Source: Candidatus Poribacteria bacterium
GTDB taxonomy: Bacteria; Poribacteria; WGA-4E; GCA-2687025
Reading direction: 5' to 3'
Length of the DNA: 6,259 bases
NCBI GenBank assembly: GCA_027625215.1
Contig: JAQBWJ010000149.1
Span: 1 to 6,259 of the forward strand
In this document: piece after piece, positions 1-5,271 of the stretch
Layout of the letters: every line of letters starts with the position of its first letter
Position numbering within the stretch: the first letter of the stretch is position 1
Position numbers and translations under genes: made by a program
The notes under the pieces: model-generated
Databases searched by the model: none
What the model was told of the DNA's origin: nothing
The model's input: the letters and a program-made list of their open reading frames with translations, nothing else

Positions 1-2
1 TT

Positions 3-1301
3 GCGCCCGTGCCGTTCGAATGGAAGGAGTTCGGCGTCGGCGTCGGCAAGACGGTGCTGGCGATGATCGTCCTCGTGTTGCTGTTCCGCGTGATGAACTG
101 GCTCTTTCCGCGACTTTATGCTCGCATCGAAAGTTGGCGCGACACTCGTATCCCGTCGTTCCGCATCCAAAGTCTCGAGCTACTCTCTTCCACTCGGATC
201 ACCGACATACTGATTGGCGGCGCGCGCATTCTTCGCGTTGCGGTTGCGATTGGGCTGTTGTCCCTCTCCCTGCCGCTATTGTTCAGTTTCTTTCCGCAGA
301 CGCACGGCTGGGCGCAAGTGCTGTTCGGATATGTCTCTCGCCCCGCTTTCGGTTTTCTGATGTCGCTGGTAGCGTATCTGCCGAATGTGTTTCAGATCGC
401 CGTTGTCGTTTTTCTCACGTATTACGCGATGAAGTTCACGAAGTATCTGTTTCAACAAGTGGATGCCGGGGTCGTCACGTTCAGCGGGTTCTATCACGAT
501 TGGGCGATGCCGACCTATCAGATCGTCCGCATTCTGATCGTCGTCTTCGCGGCGATGCTTGTCTTCCCGCTGTTGCCCGGCTACAACTCCGAAGGCTTCA
601 AGCAGTTAAGCGTCTTCTTCGGGATACTGTTCTCACTCGGTTCGACTGCGGTGATTGCGAATATCGTCGCGGGAACGGTGATGGTGTACATGCGCGCCTT
701 CAAAGTGGGAGATCGTGTTCAAATCGCCGACACGACGGGCGACGTGATCGAAAAAGGGTTGCTCGTGACGCGCATCCGCACGATCAAGCATGTCGATGTG
801 ACGATCCCGAATGCGCTCGTCTTGGGGAGCCACATCATCAACTACAGTTCGTCGTCAGCGGATGAAGAAGGTTTGGTGCTGCATACGACGATCACCATAG
901 GATACGACGTGCCGTGGCGACAGGTTCACGAACTCCTCATCGAGGCGGCGCTGCGAACGGAGTTCATCGAAGCCGACCCGGCTCCCTACGTTTTCCAAAC
1001 GAGCCTTGACGATTTCTACGTCAGTTACGAACTGAACGCCTACACCCACGAACCGCGCCTTCAGTCGCGGATGTACTCGCTGATGCACCAGCACATCCAA
1101 GACCTGTTCGGTGCGGCGGGCGTTGAGATCATGTCGCCGCACTACGGCGCGATGCGCGACGGCAACATGTCCACCATCCCCGCAGAGCATCTGCCGCCGA
1201 ACTACGAGCCTCCGTTCTTTCGCCTCTTGACAGGTCAGGCGCAGACAGTCCAACGCGCGCCTTCCCCTGATGCCGATGGCGGCGGTAAAGTAGGTGGGTA
1301 A
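3..1301 (+). CDS. MscS-family mechanosensitive ion channel, 5' end probably outside window
   Basis: Inner-membrane channel that opens under membrane tension and releases ions and small solutes during osmotic downshock. Numbering from the GTG at 9, hydrophobic segments lie near residues 11-33, 66-95, 125-147, 168-190 and 197-228. The last is the Gly/Ala-rich pore helix (GSTAVIANIVAGTVMVYMRAF), followed by the hallmark KVGDRV, a beta domain with GDVIEKGLLVTRIRTIKH and VTIPNALVLGSHIINYS (about 231-280), then the C-terminal alpha/beta domain. The tail after about residue 380 is Pro/Gly-rich. It has more membrane helices than E. coli MscS (three), as in the larger MscS subfamilies. The frame stays open to the left edge, and the 8 bases before the GTG hold no ribosome binding site, so the GTG is probably internal and an N-terminal part is missing. 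Family assignment is secure; exact ion selectivity is unknown. Confidence 0.93.
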   Translation, partial: APVPFEWKEFGVGVGKTVLAMIVLVLLFRVMNWLFPRLYARIESWRDTRIPSFRIQSLELLSSTRITDILIGGARILRVAVAIGLLSLSLPLLFSFFPQTHGWAQVLFGYVSRPAFGFLMSLVAYLPNVFQIAVVVFLTYYAMKFTKYLFQQVDAGVVTFSGFYHDWAMPTYQIVRILIVVFAAMLVFPLLPGYNSEGFKQLSVFFGILFSLGSTAVIANIVAGTVMVYMRAFKVGDRVQIADTTGDVIEKGLLVTRIRTIKHVDVTIPNALVLGSHIINYSSSSADEEGLVLHTTITIGYDVPWRQVHELLIEAALRTEFIEADPAPYVFQTSLDDFYVSYELNAYTHEPRLQSRMYSLMHQHIQDLFGAAGVEIMSPHYGAMRDGNMSTIPAEHLPPNYEPPFFRLLTGQAQTVQRAPSPDADGGGKVGG

Positions 1302-1333
1302 TCCTATGTTCACCCCGATTTATCGAACGTATT

Positions 1334-1350
1334 GGCGACTGGCGGTCGCC
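1334..1350 (+). other. Short hairpin between channel and peptidase genes
   Basis: GGCGAC (1334-1339) and GTCGCC (1345-1350) are perfect inverted arms of 6 bp around a 5-base loop, 33 bases after the channel stop codon. No T-run follows, so it is not a classical intrinsic terminator. It could be a weak attenuator, an mRNA-stabilising stem, or chance in GC-rich DNA. The rest of the 78-base gap shows no convincing -35/-10 pair, so whether the peptidase has its own promoter is undecided. Confidence 0.3.
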
Positions 1351-1362
1351 CTCACCAATATC

Positions 1363-1372
1363 GGAAAGAGGA
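1363..1372 (+). promoter_or_regulatory. Ribosome binding site of the M42 peptidase
   Basis: A purine-rich GGAAAGAGGA with an AGAGGA core ends 7 bases before the ATG at 1380. This decides the start: the in-frame TTG at 1332 would add 16 residues unlike the family N-terminus and would place this site inside the coding region. Confidence 0.75.
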
Positions 1373-1379
1373 CACGAAC

Positions 1380-2459
1380 ATGCCCGGACTCGACGCCCGC
1401 GCAAATCTGTTGAAAGAGTTGACGGAAGCCCCCGGACTTCCCGGTTACGAACATGAAATCCGCGCCATCTTCCGCCGCGAGACAAATGGCTTCGGCGAGA
1501 TCGAACAGGACGGCATCGGGTCGATCTCCTGCAAAAAGGTCGGCGACGATGAGGGTCCGAGCATCATGCTTGCCGGACACATGGACGAGGTCGGCTGGAT
1601 CGTCCGCCACGTTTCGGACGACGGCTTCATCAAGTTTAGTCCGTTGGGCGGCTGGTGGTCGCAGGTGATGTTGGCGCAGCGCGTGAACGTTTACACGCGC
1701 AAAGGGGTGTTTACGGGCGTCATCGGCTCAAAGCCGCCGCATATTCTACCCGCTGCGGAGCGCGGCAAGGTCGTTGAGATCACGGACATGTACATCGACA
1801 TGGGGACGACGGACGGCAAGGTTGTCACCGAAGAGATGGGCGTCCGCATCGGCGACCCGATTGTGCCGCAGAGCGCGTTCGAGGCGTTGGGCGACGGCAA
1901 GGTATATGTCTCGAAGGCGTTCGACAACCGTATGTCGGTTGCAACGGTCATCGAGACGTTGCGAGCGTTGCAGGGGGAAGAACATCCCAATGTCGTCTAT
2001 GGCGTCGGCACGGTGATGGAGGAGGTCGGGCTACGCGGCGCGCGGACGAGTTCGTGGATTGCGAACCCCGATGTCGCGTTCTCGCTCGATGTGAGCATCG
2101 CGGGCGATGTGCCGGGTGTGGACAAGCATCAAGCGACTGGCAAACTCGGCGCGGGGCCCGTCCTGCTGTTCTACGACAACTCGATCATCCCGCATCTTAA
2201 ACTGCGTGATCTCGTCGTTGAGACCGCCGAGAGCGAAGGCATCCCGCTGCAACTCGATTTCGTGATGGGCGGCACGGACGGTGGCGCGATCCATCAGCAC
2301 AAGAGCGGCGTCCCGACGGTGACGTTGTGCGTCCCGGCGCGACACATCCACAGCCACACGAGCATGATCCACCGCGACGACTACGACCGTCTCATTCAAC
2401 TGTTGACGACGCTGATCAAAAAGCTGGATCGAGATGCGGTGAACGCGCTTGCCTATTGA
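1380..2459 (+). CDS. M42-family metallo-aminopeptidase (glutamyl aminopeptidase / TET / FrvX-CelM type)
   Basis: Cytosolic di-metal aminopeptidase of 359 residues, the usual family length (about 340-370). Family members trim N-terminal residues from short peptides, commonly as dodecameric tetrahedral particles. All active-site elements are visible: AGHMDEVG with ligand His67 and catalytic-site Asp69; SKAFDNR with the bridging ligand Asp182; VMEEVGLRGA with the general base Glu214 and ligand Glu215; SLDVSIAGDVPG with ligand Asp237; and ARHIHSH with ligand His324. The spacing matches characterised TET peptidases closely, so the enzyme should be active. The GGTDGGAIH segment (297-305) is also typical. 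Some relatives were named endoglucanase (CelM) or FrvX, but the motifs indicate peptidase. N-terminal specificity (acidic, hydrophobic or basic) cannot be read from sequence. It follows the channel gene by 78 bases; no functional link is evident. Confidence 0.95.
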   Translation: MPGLDARANLLKELTEAPGLPGYEHEIRAIFRRETNGFGEIEQDGIGSISCKKVGDDEGPSIMLAGHMDEVGWIVRHVSDDGFIKFSPLGGWWSQVMLAQRVNVYTRKGVFTGVIGSKPPHILPAAERGKVVEITDMYIDMGTTDGKVVTEEMGVRIGDPIVPQSAFEALGDGKVYVSKAFDNRMSVATVIETLRALQGEEHPNVVYGVGTVMEEVGLRGARTSSWIANPDVAFSLDVSIAGDVPGVDKHQATGKLGAGPVLLFYDNSIIPHLKLRDLVVETAESEGIPLQLDFVMGGTDGGAIHQHKSGVPTVTLCVPARHIHSHTSMIHRDDYDRLIQLLTTLIKKLDRDAVNALAY

Positions 2460-2479
2460 CTCCATGACCGTACACGATG

Positions 2480-2505
2480 AAGGGGCGACCGGTCGGTCGC
2501 CCCTT
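2480..2505. terminator. Perfect hairpin between convergent genes, likely bidirectional terminator
   Basis: AAGGGGCGACC (2480-2490) and GGTCGCCCCTT (2495-2505) form an uninterrupted 11-bp stem with the 4-base loop GGTC. It starts 21 bases after the peptidase stop codon on the + strand and 22 bases after the permease B stop codon on the - strand, where a shared terminator is expected. The T-run is only two bases on each strand, so it is not a textbook intrinsic terminator. It may instead be a transcript 3'-end stem or a copy of a dispersed palindromic repeat. Confidence 0.6.
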
Positions 2506-2526
2506 ACGCACGTCGTTCACAACGGG

Positions 2527-3927
2527 TTAATCGGTGCGGAGGGCTTCCACGGGGGTCAACTTCGCGGCGCGCGACGCCGGATATACCCCCGAAATAATGC
2601 CGATCACGAACGCGACACCCACCGCTGCCGCAATCGCGTTTGTCGAAACAACAGAGGGCCACACGGCTCCCGCCAGCACGTACTTTTGTAGTCCGGCAGC
2701 GGACAGGCGTCCGAGCAACACACCGAGCCCTGTCCCTATCGCGCCGCCGAGCAGGCTCATCACGGACGTTTCGATCAGGAACTGGAACATGATGTCGCTA
2801 CGTCTCGCGCCCAGCGCTTTCCGCAGACCGATCTCGCGGGTGCGCTCCGTCACTGAGACGAGCATGATATTCATGATGCCGATACCCGCGACCACCAACG
2901 CGATCCCCGCGACAACGCCCATCAGGAGTTTCAGGATCATGCCGAGTTTTTCGGCGGTGGCGATCTCCTCCGTCGCCGTCCAGTATTGGAAGGCGTCCGC
3001 GTCGTCGTGGCGGCGGGAGATGATCCGTTTGATTCGCGCAATCGTCATTGGCACTTCGGCGACGTTCGGAGCCTTGACGCGCATCCGTTCGACTTCGGTG
3101 CTGCCGGAGACGCGCGAGTGGAACGCCGTCAATGGGATAAGCGTCTTTTCGTCCCAGCCTTCCGTCGCGCTCGTCGCGCCTTTCGATGCCATCACCCCGA
3201 TCACCTGAAAGCGCAACGCCTCTTGGTTTTCGCCCCAACCGGACTGCGCGCGCACCTCTTTACCGAGGGGGTCTTTCCCTTCAAACAGGAACGACGCGAT
3301 GTCGCTGCCGAGCACGATCACCTTATCTGCCTCGGTCAGTTCCGCTTCATCGAAGAAGCGTCCGCGTTCGACGTTCCAGTTGTAAACGACTTGAAAATTC
3401 GTCGTCACGCCGACCATGCCGCCGTCGATCTCCTTGTCGCCGTACCGGAAGTCGACGCCGCGCCCCCGATCATCTTCCGCCGAAACGACCACATCGGACG
3501 GCAACATCTCGCGGAGGTTCTGATAGTCGGTGTAATCCAATGGTTTTGCGCGGTTGCGTCGCCCTCGACCCCACCCGCGGCCGCTGTTGATCCGCGAGGT
3601 GAGCGTGCTGCCGCCCTGTTTGTCCCATTCGTCGCGGTACACTTCGATCAGGCTCGTCCCACCCGTTTCGGCGACCTCGTTCGTCACCATCATCGCCGCG
3701 CCGTCGCCCATTGAGATGACGGCAACAACCGCTCCGACGCCGATCACAATGCCAAACATCGTCAACGTGGTCCGCAACGGGCTTCGTCCCAAGTTCTGGA
3801 CGCCCATGCTCAACGACTCGCGCCCCGCGCGCGAAAACAGGATGTATCCAAGCAACAGCGGCACAACGAGAGCCACCACGCTGAATAGTCCGCCGAACGC
3901 GACTCGCAGAATCAGACCTGGATCCAT
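2527..3927 (-). CDS. ABC transporter permease, MacB/FtsX type without ATPase domain (permease B)
   Basis: Inner-membrane permease of 466 residues, third gene of the - strand operon. The canonical core begins near residue 41 (NLGRSPLRTTLTMFGIVIG), with TM at about 53-72. A MacB-like periplasmic core follows at about 73-325, including VIVLGSDIASFLFEGKDPLG (203-222) and the RRH segment near 305. The FtsX domain has helices near 333-360, 384-405 and 429-450 and the conserved cytoplasmic motif GIMNIMLVSVTERTREIGLR; it ends in the family-typical LTPVEALR. There is no Walker A or ABC signature, so a separate ATPase must drive it. Two oddities: an additional hydrophobic helix at residues 5-31 ahead of the usual first helix, giving five rather than four, and an Arg/Gly-rich stretch at 112-126. 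The start is supported by GGAGG (3937-3941) 9 bases upstream. Substrate unknown; MacB-type relatives export drugs, toxins, peptides or lipoproteins. Confidence 0.93.
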   Translation of the reverse strand: MDPGLILRVAFGGLFSVVALVVPLLLGYILFSRAGRESLSMGVQNLGRSPLRTTLTMFGIVIGVGAVVAVISMGDGAAMMVTNEVAETGGTSLIEVYRDEWDKQGGSTLTSRINSGRGWGRGRRNRAKPLDYTDYQNLREMLPSDVVVSAEDDRGRGVDFRYGDKEIDGGMVGVTTNFQVVYNWNVERGRFFDEAELTEADKVIVLGSDIASFLFEGKDPLGKEVRAQSGWGENQEALRFQVIGVMASKGATSATEGWDEKTLIPLTAFHSRVSGSTEVERMRVKAPNVAEVPMTIARIKRIISRRHDDADAFQYWTATEEIATAEKLGMILKLLMGVVAGIALVVAGIGIMNIMLVSVTERTREIGLRKALGARRSDIMFQFLIETSVMSLLGGAIGTGLGVLLGRLSAAGLQKYVLAGAVWPSVVSTNAIAAAVGVAFVIGIISGVYPASRAAKLTPVEALRTD

Positions 3928-3930
3928 AGT

Positions 3931-3957
3931 CGATTTCCTCCCCCACGTGGGGAATCG
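3931..3957 (-). promoter_or_regulatory. Ribosome binding site of permease B within an inverted repeat
   Basis: The 31-base gap between the permease genes holds the 12-base palindrome CCCCACGTGGGG (3941-3952), flanked by the outer arms CGATT (3931-3935) and AATCG (3953-3957), also complementary. In the mRNA the inner CCCC/GGGG and outer 5-bp stems can stack, with the GGAGG Shine-Dalgarno (3937-3941) at the bulge and edge of the inner stem. The structure starts one base after the permease A stop codon, so a terminating ribosome would open it. This would allow translational coupling of the two permeases. The repeat is seen directly; the regulatory role is inferred. Confidence 0.5.
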
Positions 3958-3958
3958 T

Positions 3959-5254
3959 TTAGACGTGTCGCAGCGCGTCGATGGGCGTCAGTCGCGCCGC
4001 CTTCCACGCCGGGTAGAACCCGAAGAACACGCCGATTGCCAACGAAACGAAGATCGAGATCAACACCCAAGGGATCGACACCTCATAGGGCCACGCGACC
4101 CAATCGCCCTGGAACCCGATCAACGTGCCGACAAAGCCGCCAATCGCCGGGTTCGAGATGATCTTGGCGGAACCCCATCCGAATGAGATGCCCACGACGA
4201 GCCCCAAAAACCCGCCAGTCAGACACAACACCGTCGCTTCGATGATGAACTGAATGAGGATGTCGCGCCGTCGACCGCCCAGCGCCTTGCGGAGACCGAT
4301 CTCCTTCGTGCGCTCTGTCACGGAGACAAGCATGATGTTCATGATGCCGACACCGCCGATGAACAACGAGAACCCGGCGATCCCACCCAACACGACGCGC
4401 AACATGTTGCTCAACGTCGTGACAAACTCCAGATTGCCGAGTCCTGGCGAGAAGATGCGATAGAACTCTTCGCCGTTATGACGGCGACCGAGTACCTGCT
4501 TCACTTCGGCAACCGCGTCGATGATCTTCTCGGTGCTGGTCGCCTGAATGCTCAACATGCTGATTTCGTCGTTGCCGTTGAAGCGCGCCTGGGTCGTTGA
4601 AAGGGGAAGAATCGCGGTGCTGTCGAAGTCCCACCCGTACTGGATGCTCTTGCCGCGAGACTCCATCACGCCGACGACGGTGAACCGTTTGCCGTTGATT
4701 TTGATTTGTTGCCCGACGGGGTCCTGGTCGTCAAACAGTTCGTACGCGGTGGTCGCGCCGATCACGGCGACTTTGTTCCAGTCGAACTCGTCCGCCTCTT
4801 CAACAAATCGTCCCGATTCAGGATACCACTCCAGCCCTTCCATCATCGCGGTCGTCGTGCCTTGATAGCCAGAGCGCGTCTCCCGCGTATTGATGCCTTC
4901 TCCGGCAGTGATGCGGACGCCGCCCCATTCGGGGTTGCGCGGGATCACCCGCTCGACGGAAGGGCACTCGCGTTCGATGGCGAGCACGTCGTCGTAGGTA
5001 AATCGCTCGTTGCTGCGGTTACGCACCCACTTGCCGTTGACGAGGATGCGACCCGACCGGAACATCATGAACTGGTCGGCGCCGCCGAGTTTTTCGATGT
5101 CGGCGAGGATGATCTGACGCGCGCCACCACTGATCGACACCATCGACAGCACCGCGGCGATTCCGATGGTGATGCCCAACAGCGTCAGCGACGACCGCAG
5201 TTTGTTTTCGAAGATCGCCCTAAAGCCTTGTAAGACCGATTCAATGTAACTCAT
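3959..5254 (-). CDS. ABC transporter permease, MacB/FtsX type without ATPase domain (permease A)
   Basis: Inner-membrane permease of 431 residues, second gene of the - strand operon. The N-terminus is canonical: a short cytoplasmic stretch, then LRSSLTLLGITIGIAAVLSM with TM at about 20-43. The periplasmic MacB-like core spans roughly 44-280, with KVAVIGATTAYELFDDQDPV (161-180), FTVVGVMESRG (191-201) and GRRHNGEEF (256-264). The FtsX domain has helices near 283-312, 335-362 and 394-416 and the motif GIMNIMLVSVTERTKEIGLR; it ends LTPIDALRHV. The four-helix layout is that of the MacB permease half, without the fused nucleotide-binding domain. It is clearly a paralogue of permease B, so the two probably form a heterodimer. 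The ATG is preceded by AAGGA with 10-base spacing, and the gene starts 17 bases after the adaptor stop codon. Substrate unknown. Confidence 0.94.
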   Translation of the reverse strand: MSYIESVLQGFRAIFENKLRSSLTLLGITIGIAAVLSMVSISGGARQIILADIEKLGGADQFMMFRSGRILVNGKWVRNRSNERFTYDDVLAIERECPSVERVIPRNPEWGGVRITAGEGINTRETRSGYQGTTTAMMEGLEWYPESGRFVEEADEFDWNKVAVIGATTAYELFDDQDPVGQQIKINGKRFTVVGVMESRGKSIQYGWDFDSTAILPLSTTQARFNGNDEISMLSIQATSTEKIIDAVAEVKQVLGRRHNGEEFYRIFSPGLGNLEFVTTLSNMLRVVLGGIAGFSLFIGGVGIMNIMLVSVTERTKEIGLRKALGGRRRDILIQFIIEATVLCLTGGFLGLVVGISFGWGSAKIISNPAIGGFVGTLIGFQGDWVAWPYEVSIPWVLISIFVSLAIGVFFGFYPAWKAARLTPIDALRHV

Positions 5255-5264
5255 ACGCAGGGAG

Positions 5265-5269
5265 TCCTT
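5265..5269 (-). promoter_or_regulatory. Ribosome binding site of permease A
   Basis: AAGGA on the - strand lies 10 bases before the ATG at 5254, inside the 17-base gap after the adaptor stop codon (5272-5274). It supports this start and co-transcription with the adaptor. Confidence 0.6.
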
Positions 5270-5271
5270 AC

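Noticed and set aside
20..865. Long + strand open frame overlapping the channel gene
   Set aside because: Its product is rich in Arg, Ser and His with no family motif; it is a shifted frame of the secure MscS gene.
855..1313. - strand open frame opposite the end of the channel gene
   Set aside because: Arg-rich product without motifs and fully antisense to a well-supported gene; typical of antisense frames in GC-rich DNA.
1334..1350. Intrinsic terminator after the channel gene
   Set aside because: The stem is only 6 bp and no T-run follows; kept only as a low-confidence hairpin.
1332..1379. TTG at 1332 as start of the M42 peptidase
   Set aside because: The added 16 residues do not resemble the family N-terminus, and a good ribosome binding site sits just before the ATG at 1380.
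2449..2691. Small + strand open frame spanning the convergent gap
   Set aside because: It runs through the hairpin and into the antisense of permease B, has no ribosome binding site I can see, and its composition is not protein-like.
2986..3714. 242-codon + strand open frame opposite permease B
   Set aside because: Antisense to a clear MacB/FtsX gene; the translated product shows no recognisable domain.
3805..3807. Internal ATG (Met41) as the true start of permease B
   Set aside because: It would give the family-typical N-terminus, but no ribosome binding site precedes it, whereas the ATG at 3927 has GGAGG at 9 bases.
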